From positions 3,162,001-3,226,000 of the forward strand of contig NZ_JAUTAG010000001.1 in the NCBI RefSeq assembly GCF_030818255.1: a stretch of DNA of 64,000 nt. The letters are read 5' to 3'. The stretch comes from Microbacterium sp. SORGH_AS_0969 (GTDB lineage Bacteria > Actinomycetota > Actinomycetes > Actinomycetales > Microbacteriaceae). Under the pieces are notes generated by a model that was given only the letters and a program-made list of their open reading frames with translations, made no database searches and was not told the DNA's origin. This document shows positions 36,958-47,029 of this stretch, piece by piece (positions within the stretch are counted from its first letter, which is position 1; each line of letters opens with the position of its first letter). The position numbers and the translations under genes were made by a program.

Positions 36958-38376
36958 ATGGATTCCCGGATCTCGGCACGCGCTCTGGCGGAAGCCCTGG
37001 GCGGCTGGCGGGGCAACGGACCCGCCTACGAAGCTCTCGCGGATGCCGTTCGGCTGCTCTGCCTCGACAACCGCATCGCTCCCCGGACGGCCCTGCCGGC
37101 GGAACGTGAACTCGCCGCGGCGCTGTCGCTGAGCCGGACTACCGTCGCGGCCGCGTATCGAAGTCTTCGCGACACGGGCCACATCGAAAGCTTGCGGGGG
37201 AGCGGGAGCGTGACACGCCCCCTACCGCGGAACGATCCCGGGGGCCTGGCGGCCGCGACGGACGCGATAGATCTGCAGCAGGCCAGCCCCGCCGCATGGC
37301 CCGGTCTGCCCGCGGTCATCAGCGAGGTGCTCCAGGATGCCAGCGCCATCGTCGCCCGTTCCGGATACGACGTGGTCGGGTCGCTCGCTCTCCGTGAGGC
37401 GATCGCGGATCGATACCGGCGACGCGGGGTGCCGACCACAGCCGACCAGATCCTCGTCACGACGGGCGCTCAGAGTGCGATCCACCTCGCGGCATCCGTG
37501 CTTCTCAATCGCGCGGACCGTGTGTTGATCGAGACGCCGACCTACCCGCACGCAGCGGAGGCTTTCCGATACGTGGGCGCCCGCCTGGTCGGGGTGCCGG
37601 TCTCGACGACGGACGGGTGGGACCTCGACCGGGCAGCGCAGACCTTCGCGCGGACTCTGCCCTCTCTCGCGTACCTCATGCCGAACTTCCAGAACCCGAC
37701 GGGTCGCTCGATGTCTCCCGAGGAAGTGGATGCGTTCGTGGGGGGTGCCGAGATGACCGGCACCTTCCTCGTCCTGGATGAGACCACGGCGGACCTCGAC
37801 ATCGACCGACCGGGTCGTGCCACGCATTTTCCCGAGTCCGATCTGGTGATTCGCATCGGCTCGCTGGGCAAGACGGTCTGGGGCGGGTTGCGCGTCGGGT
37901 GGATTCGCGCCGAAACGGACATCGTCCGCCGCTTGGCCAGCGGTCGGCCGGTTCACGATCTGGGCACGCCCGAACTCGAACAGGCCGTCGCCACGCTGCT
38001 CGTTCCCCGCCTCGACGAGATCGCCGTCCAGCGGGGAGATCTGCTCCGCGCCGGGCGCGACGCCCTGGTGCGCGCCCTGCGCTCGACCTTCGCCGACTGG
38101 GAGATCCCCACCCCGCACGGAGGGGTGTCGCTCTGGCTCGGGATCGGCGAGCCCGTCAGCACGCCCCTCGTCATGAACGCCCGCTCTCGCGGTCTCCTCC
38201 TCTCGGCCGGATCGCGGTTCGCAACCGAGGGCGGACACGATCGGCGACTGCGGATGCCGTTCACCGCCCCGCCGGCCACCCTCGACCGCGCAGTCGACCT
38301 GCTCGGGGCGGCGTGGGCGGACGTCCGCGCCGAGGGCCGGGCGTCACGCCTCGGCGAGCTCACCGCGCTGGTGTGA
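36958..38376 (+). CDS. MocR-family regulator (YczR-like), GntR-aminotransferase fusion
   Basis: A 472-residue PLP-dependent regulator. The N-terminal winged helix (~20-90) shows LCLDNRIAPRTALPAERELAAALSLSRTTVAAAY, the GntR signature. A linker leads to a fold-type I aminotransferase domain (~110-460). VTTGAQSAIHL, PNFQNPTGRSMS and the region IRIGSLGKTVWGGLRVG, with the PLP lysine in SLGKTVWGG, are visible. It presumably controls the divergent membrane protein gene. The effector is unknown. Confidence 0.92.
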   Translation: MDSRISARALAEALGGWRGNGPAYEALADAVRLLCLDNRIAPRTALPAERELAAALSLSRTTVAAAYRSLRDTGHIESLRGSGSVTRPLPRNDPGGLAAATDAIDLQQASPAAWPGLPAVISEVLQDASAIVARSGYDVVGSLALREAIADRYRRRGVPTTADQILVTTGAQSAIHLAASVLLNRADRVLIETPTYPHAAEAFRYVGARLVGVPVSTTDGWDLDRAAQTFARTLPSLAYLMPNFQNPTGRSMSPEEVDAFVGGAEMTGTFLVLDETTADLDIDRPGRATHFPESDLVIRIGSLGKTVWGGLRVGWIRAETDIVRRLASGRPVHDLGTPELEQAVATLLVPRLDEIAVQRGDLLRAGRDALVRALRSTFADWEIPTPHGGVSLWLGIGEPVSTPLVMNARSRGLLLSAGSRFATEGGHDRRLRMPFTAPPATLDRAVDLLGAAWADVRAEGRASRLGELTALV

Positions 38377-38404
38377 GGCGCTCCGCCACCGCCCCGAAAG
38401 CAGG

Positions 38405-38662
38405 TCATCGCGCGTAGCGAAGACATTCGAGAGCCTCGGCCGCGGACCAGAACTCGCCGAGCCGTCGGAAGGCGCCGGACGCGGAGTGGAACCGCTCGGC
38501 GGCATATCGCCAGCCGCGCTCGGACGCCGTCGCCCGAACGTGCCCCACAACGACTCCGCGTCGGTCGGCGATGCGCCACAGACCAGCGGCGACATGGGTC
38601 GCTGCGCCCCACCCGGCCGGACGCGGTGCCGGAGCGAGGTCGTTCCACAGTGCGGTGCTCAT
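38405..38662 (-). CDS. Small conserved hypothetical protein
   Basis: An 85-residue protein rich in Ala, Arg and Trp, with WGAATHVAAGLWRIADRRGVVVGHV and a helical C-terminus. It looks like an uncharacterised Microbacterium family and has no recognisable domain. The ATG at 38662 is 7 nt after TAGATT (38675-38670), matching the leaderless rule of the window. It faces the SSB gene. Confidence 0.6.
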   Translation of the reverse strand: MSTALWNDLAPAPRPAGWGAATHVAAGLWRIADRRGVVVGHVRATASERGWRYAAERFHSASGAFRRLGEFWSAAEALECLRYAR

Positions 38663-38866
38663 GCGGGGAAATCTACGACCGACCTCCGACATCGGGACGG
38701 ACGAAGGTCTCCACTCCTCACCCCCACGACGCGAAATGCGCGGATCGTCCACAAAAACGGTCTTCCCCGGCATGACGCACGCGCGGCGACGGGCAATCTG
38801 GCCTCGCTCCGGTATCCGTCGGGCACACGGATGCCGGAGCGCACACCCCGAGGAAAGGAATTCACC

Positions 38867-39385
38867 ATGAGCGACCACATCACCCTCGTCGGCAACATCG
38901 TCGGCGACCCCGAAGAACGCGCGACCCGCGGAGGCGACTCTATCGCGGCCTTCCGCCTGGCCGTAAGCGAGCGCCGATTCGATCGCGAGCGCGGACAGTG
39001 GATCGACGGGCACACCAGCTACTACGCCGTGTCGGCGTTCGGCGAACTCGGACGGAATGCGCTCGCGTCGATCCGAAAGGGCGAGCGCGTCGTGGTCTCG
39101 GGACGACTCCGCCTCCGCGAATGGGAGAACGAGACGAAGCGCGGTGTGAGCGCCGACGTGACAGCGGATGCGGTCGGACACGACCTTCGCTGGGGGACCA
39201 CGCAGTTCCAGCGGACGCCTCGTGGCGAAACAGCGCGTTCCGAGTCCGACGAGACGCCTGCGGCGTCGAGCGATGAATGGGCGGCTCCGACCGCTCCGAG
39301 CGAGCCTGTCGCCCCACCGCCGGGTGAGGAAACGGCCGAGCGTGAACGAACCGCGATCGAAGTCGCGGACGCCACGCCCTTTTGA
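38867..39385 (+). CDS. Single-stranded DNA-binding protein paralogue
   Basis: A 172-residue OB-fold protein (~1-110) beginning with ITLVGNIVGDPEERAT and YYAVSAFGELGRNALASIRKGERVVVSGRL. The C-terminal ~60 residues are Glu/Ser/Pro-rich. The canonical acidic tip (DDDxPF) that recruits partners is reduced to ADATPF. It is probably an accessory SSB, as seen in some actinobacteria, rather than the housekeeping one. AGGAAAGG lies upstream of the ATG. Confidence 0.88.
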   Translation: MSDHITLVGNIVGDPEERATRGGDSIAAFRLAVSERRFDRERGQWIDGHTSYYAVSAFGELGRNALASIRKGERVVVSGRLRLREWENETKRGVSADVTADAVGHDLRWGTTQFQRTPRGETARSESDETPAASSDEWAAPTAPSEPVAPPPGEETAERERTAIEVADATPF

Positions 39386-39571
39386 CCAGAATGCCGCGAG
39401 GCGGCGTGAGCCGTGAGCAGCTGAGCGCACGGTCCAGGGCGATCAGCCCGGGCGGCCGCCCCGAGCGCCCACCAGGGCCCACCCCGGACCGCCCATCATG
39501 AGTGCTGGCCGTGGGGTGCGCATCACGGGCGCCCCGCCGTGGGCGTGGGAAGCGCGGTCGGAGGAGGTCCG

Positions 39572-39584
39572 TAGAATCGAGCAC
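39572..39584 (+). promoter_or_regulatory. Putative leaderless promoter of the DUF6993-like lipoprotein
   Basis: TAGAAT at 39572-39577 is followed by 7 nt and the GTG at 39585. Confidence 0.45.
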
Positions 39585-40079
39585 GTGTCTCGCCCCTCTG
39601 GTCGTCTTCTCGCTCCCGCAGCGCTCGTCGCTCTCCTGGCCTTGAGTGGATGCACCGGGGCATCGCCCGAGCCCGCTCCGGTTCCGGCGACCACCGCGCC
39701 GGTGGACTCGTCGGCGCCCGCCTCGTCGCCGACGGCCGCCCCCGCGCCGACACTGGAACCGAACGGCTCAGTGGTCGACAACCTCCCTTACTTCTCGCAG
39801 ATTGTCGCGGGCGTCGCGGGGGGTCCGAATCCGGTTTCCGGTCGCGCGTACATCGATGCGCTCGTTCAGGGCGGCTTCGACAAGGCCGCGATGCAGGTGA
39901 CGCAAGACGAGTCGACGATCGGAAACCCCGCCGAGAGCATCGAGTTCTCGGTGAGGTGGGGAGACCAATGCCTCGTCGGGCAGGTTGGGCCGTCGATCGG
40001 CGCTCCCGTGAGCACAGTCCTTCCGGGACTCAGCTCCGGGGGATGTCTGATCGGTCAGACCCGTCCCATCGACTGGTGA
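39585..40079 (+). CDS. Lipoprotein, DUF6993-like
   Basis: A 164-residue secreted lipoprotein with lipobox LALSGC (C23) and a Pro/Ala/Ser/Thr linker (~28-65). The C-terminal ~95 residues contain GRAYIDALVQGGFDKAAMQVTQDESTIG and end GGCLIGQTRPIDW, resembling actinobacterial DUF6993. Two cysteines near the end (DQCLVG, GGCLIG) may form a disulfide. Function is unknown. GTG start, 7 nt after TAGAAT. Confidence 0.75.
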   Translation: MSRPSGRLLAPAALVALLALSGCTGASPEPAPVPATTAPVDSSAPASSPTAAPAPTLEPNGSVVDNLPYFSQIVAGVAGGPNPVSGRAYIDALVQGGFDKAAMQVTQDESTIGNPAESIEFSVRWGDQCLVGQVGPSIGAPVSTVLPGLSSGGCLIGQTRPIDW

Positions 40080-40244
40080 CGAGCCGTCCCGTCGAGAAGC
40101 GTCGCACTGCCGTGCACGCCCTCTCGCGCGGCTCTCTCCACCGCGGGCGCTGATCGACATCGGGGAGGCGAGCAACGGCACGGGCGCCAGATGTCCGTGC
40201 GCCCCGTAGACGCGCGGGAGCCCGGCCGCCGCTCCCGCGGGCCA

Positions 40245-40250
40245 TAGACT
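40245..40250 (+). promoter_or_regulatory. Near-leaderless -10 of ettA
   Basis: TAGACT ends 9 nt before the ettA ATG at 40260, leaving almost no leader. Confidence 0.45.
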
Positions 40251-40259
40251 GGTCAGGTT

Positions 40260-41931
<1,672 letters not shown>

Positions 41932-41939
<8 letters not shown>

Positions 41940-42477
41940 CGACGTCGCTTCGGTGACCCCCGACGAGGGTCCGGCATCCGCCGGGCCCTCGCGGGTCCAC
42001 GTCCCCATCCACCTGCGATGGGGCGACCTCGACGCCCTCGGGCACGTCAACAACACCTCGATGCTCAAGCTCCTCGAAGAGGCGCGTCTGCGGGCGTTCT
42101 GGTTCAGCGACGGTGAGGGTGAGCCACTTCCGACAGCGGTGTTCGACATGGACGTGCTCGACAGCGGGGGCGACCGCGCCACGCTCATCGCGCGCCAAGA
42201 GATCGAGTACCTCCGCCCGGTCCCGTACAGCCAGCGTCCCCTCGACGTGCGCATGTGGATCGGAGCGATGGGCGGCTCGAGCGCCGACATCTGCTTCGAG
42301 GTGTACAGCCCCGTGGGCGATGCCGAGCCCATCCTGTACGCGCGTGCCACGGCGGTCGTCGTCCTCGTCGACACCGCCAGCGGACGACCAATCCGCTGGA
42401 CCGAGATCGAACGCGCCGCCTGGGCGCCCTACGTCGGTGAGCCCATCGAGTACCGTCGGCGCTCCGGCCGAAGCTGA
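41932..42477 (+). CDS. Acyl-CoA thioesterase, hotdog fold (4HBT class)
   Basis: A 181-residue single hotdog domain. HLRWGDLDALGHVNNTSMLKLLEEAR carries the Asp and His-Val-Asn of the 4-hydroxybenzoyl-CoA thioesterase family, and RQEIEYLRPVPYSQRPLDVR follows. It probably cleaves short or branched acyl-CoA esters. GTG start overlaps ettA. A GGATGCC hairpin separates it from the convergent tesB gene. Confidence 0.9.
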
Positions 42478-42499
42478 CGACGACCACAACGAGTCGAAC

Positions 42500-42521
42500 G
42501 GATGCCGAGGGTCTGGCATCC
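42500..42521 (+). terminator. GGATGCC hairpin between two thioesterase genes
   Basis: GGATGCC (42500-42506) pairs with GGCATCC (42515-42521) around an 8-nt loop, in the 48-bp gap between convergent genes. It may serve either strand. Confidence 0.55.
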
Positions 42522-42525
42522 TGGA

Positions 42526-43395
42526 TCAGTCGCGGGGCACCCGCACCATGACCTCTTGCGCGACGCTCGCGACGAGAATGCCGTCGCGCGTGTAGATCCG
42601 CCCCGTCGAGAGGCCGCGCCCGCCGCGCGCGTTCGGCGACTCCTGCACGTACAGGAGCCAGTCGTCGACACGGCCTGGACGGTGCCACCACATCGCGTGA
42701 TCGAGGCTCGCGACGCGCAGCCCGGGAGTGTTCCACGCGACGCCGTGCGCGCGCATGATCGACTCCTGGATGGTGAGGTCGCTGAGGTAGGCCAGCGCAG
42801 CGCGGTGAACGGCGCGATCGTCGCTGATGGGGCGGCGCAGCTTCATCCACACCGCCTGCCGCGGGACGTGCGGACCCTCGGCGGACGAGTACAGCGGCGA
42901 TGTCACATGGCGTACTTCGACGGGGCTGGAGGACAGCAGGCGTCGGCTGATCGGATGCAGGGCGTCGACCTCGAGAGCAGGGATGGCCTCAGGGGCCGGG
43001 ATGCCCGCGGGCATCGGCTCGAAGTGCTCGAGTCCCGGGTCGTCGTCTTGGAACGACGCGATCATCGAGAAGATCGGCACCCCGGACTGGAAGGCCTGCG
43101 TCCGTCGCGTCGAGAACGATCGACCGTCGTGGATGCGGTCGACCGAGAACGTGATGCCGTCCGTCGGATCGCCCGGCCGGAGGAAGTAACCGTGCATCGA
43201 GTGCACCGTCCGCTCGGGCGGAAGCGTGCGAGAGGCGGCCACGATGGTCTGCGCGAGCACCTGTCCGCCGTAGACGCGGCCGGTGGGCATGGCCTGCGAC
43301 ACACCCGTGAAGATGTCCTCGGTCGTCCGGGCGCCGGCGTCGCGGAGGTCGAGCACCGCGAGGAGGGACGCCACGGGATCGTTGGCGTCGGTCAC
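42526..43395 (-). CDS. tesB: Acyl-CoA thioesterase II
   Basis: TesB hydrolyses medium- and long-chain acyl-CoA. The 289-residue protein is a double hotdog. YGGQVLAQTIVAA, HGYFLRPGD and PIFSMIASFQ mark the first half, and LDHAMWWHRPGRVDDWLLY and GRIYTRDGILVASVAQE the second, with the conserved Asp in ASLDHAMW. GTG at 43395 has GGGAG upstream. A divergent promoter region with the 43449 gene lies beyond. Confidence 0.93.
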   Translation of the reverse strand: MTDANDPVASLLAVLDLRDAGARTTEDIFTGVSQAMPTGRVYGGQVLAQTIVAASRTLPPERTVHSMHGYFLRPGDPTDGITFSVDRIHDGRSFSTRRTQAFQSGVPIFSMIASFQDDDPGLEHFEPMPAGIPAPEAIPALEVDALHPISRRLLSSSPVEVRHVTSPLYSSAEGPHVPRQAVWMKLRRPISDDRAVHRAALAYLSDLTIQESIMRAHGVAWNTPGLRVASLDHAMWWHRPGRVDDWLLYVQESPNARGGRGLSTGRIYTRDGILVASVAQEVMVRVPRD

Positions 43396-43435
43396 GCTGA
43401 CTCCCGTTCCGGCGCGGCGTACCCGCGCCGCTTGA

Positions 43436-43448
43436 TAGTTTAGGGCGG
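43436..43448 (+). promoter_or_regulatory. Putative leaderless promoter of the 43449 gene
   Basis: TAGTTT at 43436-43441 is followed by 7 nt and the GTG at 43449. On the minus strand the same bases read TAAACT, which could serve tesB. Confidence 0.45.
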
Positions 43449-44118
43449 GTGTCCGCGCGCCTGTTGTTCCCCGACCCCGCAGGCGGCAGCCGACCTGCTC
43501 ACCTTCGCCTCCCGGGCCATCCGTCTCGGAGACGGCACGGTGCGCCTCCGCGCCGCCTCCGGCGTCCTCGCCTCGACGGCAGCTCCCCTTGCACCCCGCG
43601 GCCTGTTCGATGCGACGCCGACGGTGCTCGGGATGCGCGTCTCCGCGATCGATCCGGAGCTCGAGTGCGACCTCGTCGTCGAGGCATCCGCGCTGCTGCC
43701 GGCCCCGGACGACGCGTCCGCCGTCGTTCTGCCCGAGACGGCGACCTCGCCGGCCTGGGCGGGTATCTCGCCTCCGCGGAGCGGATGGGAGCAGACGGAT
43801 GCCATCGACGCCGCTGTTCTGGCATCCCGCGCCCAGTACGGGGTGGCGGCCGTCGCCGATTCTCTTCCCACGGATGCCGGCGAGGACGTCGTCCGGACGG
43901 TTCGCGCGCAGGTATGGGGACAGCCCGACGAGGCCCTCGGGGGACTGCCCCTCGGTACGGCCTTCGCCGCGTTCGCGCTCGGGTTCATCGCCGGAGAAGA
44001 GCAGGCGCCCGTGCGCACGAGCGGCACGTGGACGCGCGTGACCCTGACGAGGGGACACGTTCTCGTGCGAGGGCCGGTGCGTTCCGGACTGACCGCGGTG
44101 CGCACGACCGGGAGCTGA
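43449..44118 (+). pseudogene. Uncharacterised conserved gene with a frameshift near its 5' end
   Basis: The GTG at 43449 begins MSARLLFPDP, but this frame fails. From ~43480 the coding frame is the next one: ADLLTFASRAIRLGDGTVRLRAASG and on to 44118, with SAWAGISPPR-like and GTWTRVTLTRGHVLVRGPVRSGL segments. The text at 43475-43487 needs one base fewer (or two more) for a single frame; the total of 670 nt is 3n+1. The protein family (~220 residues) is uncharacterised in Microbacterium. If GTG at 43540 were used, ~30 coherent residues would be lost. Either a sequencing error or a recent break. Confidence 0.75.
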
Positions 44119-44289
44119 TTCAGGGAACACAAAGGCGGCGTCTCTACCCTGGATGCAGCAGGGGGAGTACTCCCATCGCGATGCATCCGTCATCACGAGG
44201 TCACCGTTGGCCTCCGGGTGCGTCGGGCCGATTCCGGTGGAGGAGACCTTGACGTCGCAGCCGCGCGCTGCCCGTCGAGAGGTACCCCC

Positions 44290-45132
44290 ATGGTCTCGTT
44301 CTCCCGCCTGTTCGATCTCGCCTCGAAGGCCGTCGACAAAGCGTCGTCGTCCGGCGCCGGTTCCCGCCCCAGCACCGGCGGTGGGCGCGATTGGCGCGAC
44401 ATGGTCCGCTCCGCCGCGGATGCCGTCACCGGCGACCGGCGCGGAGATGCGCCCGCGACGCCCGCGCCCGCCACGACGGGCCGCTACGCACCCCCTCCGG
44501 CCGCAGCTGCCTCCGGGGGCAGCGCGCACCCTGGACCCGCTTCCCCCGGAGTCTCGGCTGAGGCGCTGTCAGCCGAGGATCGCGCAGCGATCGCCCGCTA
44601 CGACTACTTGCTGCGCACGGCCGACCCCGACCGGATCGAGCAGATGCACCGCGAGGCCTTCGCCCGCCTGACACCGGCGCAGCGTGCGCATGTGCGGGCG
44701 CGGATGGACGCCGAGCTCGCGCCGCACGAGCGGCCTCGCTCCGACGCTCCGGACGATCTCGCGCGCACGGCGACTCGGACCGAGGCGACCCGGCCGGGAC
44801 GGATGGCGGGCCTCCTGGCCAAGGCCGGTCGTGGAGGACTCGTCGGGGCCGGCGTCGTGGGCGCAGGAGGACTGCTGGCGGCCGTCGCCGGCGGCGCTGT
44901 CGTCAGTGCCGTCGCTGCGCCCCTGCTCGCTCAGGCGGGGCAGATGGGCGTCGACTTCGCGGGGCTCGCGGAGGGCGTCGACGTCGAGGCGCTGGCATCC
45001 GGTGTCGACCTCGCCTCGCTCGCCGAGGGATCCGGGATCGGCGAGTGGGCGGGTGGCGCTCAGGACGCCGTGAACGGGTTCGGTGAGCAGCTGTCGGGCT
45101 TCCAGCTTCCCGGCCTCGACGACATTCTCTGA
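44290..45132 (+). CDS. Ala/Gly-rich membrane-associated protein
   Basis: A 280-residue protein. The N-terminal ~110 residues are Ser/Ala/Pro-rich. A helical section (EDRAAIARYDYLLRTADPDRIEQMHREAFARLTPAQRAHVRARMDAEL) follows. A long Gly/Ala/Val hydrophobic stretch (~196-235) could span the membrane. The end has GVD repeats. In Microbacterium such proteins are often named 'cation-transporting ATPase', but no P-type motif (DKTGT) is present, so I do not use that name. ATG at 44290 with GAGAGG upstream. Confidence 0.65.
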   Translation: MVSFSRLFDLASKAVDKASSSGAGSRPSTGGGRDWRDMVRSAADAVTGDRRGDAPATPAPATTGRYAPPPAAAASGGSAHPGPASPGVSAEALSAEDRAAIARYDYLLRTADPDRIEQMHREAFARLTPAQRAHVRARMDAELAPHERPRSDAPDDLARTATRTEATRPGRMAGLLAKAGRGGLVGAGVVGAGGLLAAVAGGAVVSAVAAPLLAQAGQMGVDFAGLAEGVDVEALASGVDLASLAEGSGIGEWAGGAQDAVNGFGEQLSGFQLPGLDDIL

Positions 45133-45143
45133 CGCCGTTCGCT

Positions 45144-45188
45144 CACCCGCACCGCGCGCGCAGGCTCAGGCGGCGCGCGGAGTGGGTG
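45144..45188 (+). terminator. Hairpin between convergent genes
   Basis: CACCC (45144-45148) and CCGCGCGC (45152-45159) pair with GCGCGCGG (45173-45180) and GGGTG (45184-45188), with a small internal loop. Located between the 44290 gene and the globin gene. Confidence 0.55.
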
Positions 45189-45230
45189 ATCCGCACGGGA
45201 CGGCCGCGCAGGAGAGGGCAGGTGACGCGC

Positions 45231-45683
45231 TCAGTCTGCAGCGCGGAGGGGGAGCCCGGTGTCGGGTCGACCGCCCTGCTGAGGCCCGATGCCCCGCGCC
45301 TCGAAGGTGTTGACCATCGCATACGCGGCACGCTCGAGGTAGTCCCAGAGGGGCGCCTCGAACGCGGGTGGGAGGGCGATCTCGTCCACCGCGGCACGCA
45401 TGTGTCGCAACCATCGATCGCGCGCGTCGGGGTCGACGTGGAACGGCATGTGCCGCATGCGCAGGCGCGGGTGTCCGGCGCGCGTCGCGCCATAGGTCGT
45501 CGGGCCGCCCCAGTACTGGGCGAGGAAGAGCGTGAGACGTTCGGCCGCGGGCCCGAGGTCTTCCTCGGGGTACATCGGCTTGAGCACCTCGTCGGTGGCG
45601 ACACCGCGATAGAACGCATCGACCAGGCGGCGGAAGGTGTCCATCCCCCCGACCTGGTCGTAGAAGCTGACCGGCTCGCTCAC
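45231..45683 (-). CDS. Group II truncated haemoglobin
   Basis: A 150-residue globin of the TrHbO (group II) class, probably binding O2 or handling NO. FYDQVGGMDTFRRLVDAFYRGVATDEVLKPMYP, LFLAQYWGGPTTYGATRAGHPRLRMRHMPFHV and the WLRHMRAAVDE helix are diagnostic. The proximal His lies in RHMPFHV. A C-terminal tail of ~15 residues is extra. GTG overlaps the mscS stop, so it follows mscS in one operon. Confidence 0.92.
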   Translation of the reverse strand: MSEPVSFYDQVGGMDTFRRLVDAFYRGVATDEVLKPMYPEEDLGPAAERLTLFLAQYWGGPTTYGATRAGHPRLRMRHMPFHVDPDARDRWLRHMRAAVDEIALPPAFEAPLWDYLERAAYAMVNTFEARGIGPQQGGRPDTGLPLRAAD

Positions 45684-46933
45684 GGGGTGTCCTTCTCGTC
45701 AGCCCGGACAGCGGGCGGGGTCGGCTTGGGCTGGTCGACGCCCGGCGCGTCCGGCAGGTTCACGACGGCCGTCGGGGTGTCGTCCCGCACGGCCTTCTTC
45801 TTCTTGACCCGGGGAGGCGCGTCGGACGTGTGGTCCTCGACCGTCTCGGACACCTCGAGCTTCCGACCGCGGGGGCGCCACCGCGGCCGCTCCGCGCCGG
45901 GAGCCACCTGCGTCTCCTTGGTCTTCGGCGGGTGCGCGCCCCGAACGCTCTGCGCGCCCTCGGGCCCCGTGAGCATGATCGAGTTCAACTGCGGCAGGGC
46001 GATCCCCATCGCATCGATCGCGCGCTTCAGACGGGCGCGCAGCTCGCGGGCCACGTCGTCTTTCGCACTCGATCGGGTCTTCATGACGAGCCGGATGACG
46101 AGGGCGTCGCCGCTGATCGACTCCAGCCCCCAGATCTCGGGCTGCTCGATGATGCGCGAGCGCCACTTCGGCTCCTTCGCCATGGCCTTCGCGGCGGTGA
46201 GCATCGCGGTCTCGACATCGTCCAGATCGGCGTCCGTTGGAACCGCGAGGTCGATGATGACGCGTGACCACCCCTGTGACATGTTTCCGATGCGCGTGAT
46301 CTCGCCGTTGCGGACGTACCAGAGGGTGCCGTTCACGTCGCGGACGTGGGTGATGCGCACGCTCACGAACTCGACGATGCCGGTCGCGAGACCGAGGTCG
46401 ACGACGTCACCGATGCCGATCTGGTCTTCGGCGACGATGAAGATGCCGTTCAACACGTCCTTGACGATGTTCTGGGCACCGAAACCGAGTCCGGCACCGA
46501 CAGCGGCCGTCAGCAGCGTGAGGGATGCCAGGGCGTCGGGAGCCACGATGGTGGCGATCCACACCAGGGCGACGACGACCAGGATCACGTTGACGATGTT
46601 CTGGAGGATCGTGCCCAGGGTGCGCGTGCGCTGGACGAGCCGGACGGCGTTCAGCGGCGACCTGTCGAGCGCTTGGGTGTCGTCGACCCGGGCTTTGCTC
46701 TTGGCACCGTTGACGATGCGGTCGACCACCCGGCGGATGACCACGCGCAGAAGCCACGCGGCGACCGCGATACCGACGATGATGCCGAGGATCTGGAGCA
46801 GCACGCCTCCGAACGCGAGCAGCTGGCCGCCGATCCAGGTCCAGGTGTCGAGGCTCGTCAGGTTGCTCGGATCGACCGACGGAGAAGGGGTCGGCGTGGG
46901 GGACGGTTCGGGGACTTCGGCGAGAAGTGACAT
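45680..46933 (-). CDS. MscS-family mechanosensitive channel
   Basis: A 417-residue membrane channel. Three membrane segments precede the MscS core: ILGIIVGIAVAAWLLRVVI, VNVILVVVALVWIATIVA and the pore helix LTLLTAAVGAGLGFGAQNIVKDVLNGIFI. The beta domain follows (EDQIGIGDVVDLG) and a Lys/Pro/Asp-rich tail of ~110 residues. It releases solutes on hypo-osmotic shock. ATG at 46933; TACGAT lies 7 nt before it on the minus strand, with GGGAGGG as spacer. Co-transcribed with the globin gene. Confidence 0.9.
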   Translation of the reverse strand: MSLLAEVPEPSPTPTPSPSVDPSNLTSLDTWTWIGGQLLAFGGVLLQILGIIVGIAVAAWLLRVVIRRVVDRIVNGAKSKARVDDTQALDRSPLNAVRLVQRTRTLGTILQNIVNVILVVVALVWIATIVAPDALASLTLLTAAVGAGLGFGAQNIVKDVLNGIFIVAEDQIGIGDVVDLGLATGIVEFVSVRITHVRDVNGTLWYVRNGEITRIGNMSQGWSRVIIDLAVPTDADLDDVETAMLTAAKAMAKEPKWRSRIIEQPEIWGLESISGDALVIRLVMKTRSSAKDDVARELRARLKRAIDAMGIALPQLNSIMLTGPEGAQSVRGAHPPKTKETQVAPGAERPRWRPRGRKLEVSETVEDHTSDAPPRVKKKKAVRDDTPTAVVNLPDAPGVDQPKPTPPAVRADEKDTP

Positions 46934-46946
46934 CCCTCCCATCGTA
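46934..46946 (-). promoter_or_regulatory. Putative near-leaderless promoter of mscS
   Basis: On the minus strand TACGAT (46946-46941) precedes the ATG at 46933 by 7 nt; the spacer GGGAGGG could also bind the ribosome. Confidence 0.4.
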
Positions 46947-46978
46947 ACGAGCGGCTCCTCAGCGCGGCCTGGAAACGA

Positions 46979-47014
46979 CGGATGCCCCCGCTCCCGAAGG
47001 GGCGGAGGCATCCG
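46979..47014 (-). terminator. GGATGCC hairpin terminator after pepN
   Basis: CGGATGCC (46979-46986) pairs with GGCATCCG (47007-47014), with an inner GC-rich stem. It lies 15 bp after the pepN stop on the minus strand. Confidence 0.65.
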
Positions 47015-47029
47015 AGCTGAGGGCGGACG

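Noticed and set aside
44290..45132. Cation-transporting ATPase label for the Ala/Gly-rich protein
   Set aside because: No DKTGT phosphorylation site, no TGES or nucleotide-binding motif; the name would be carried over without support.
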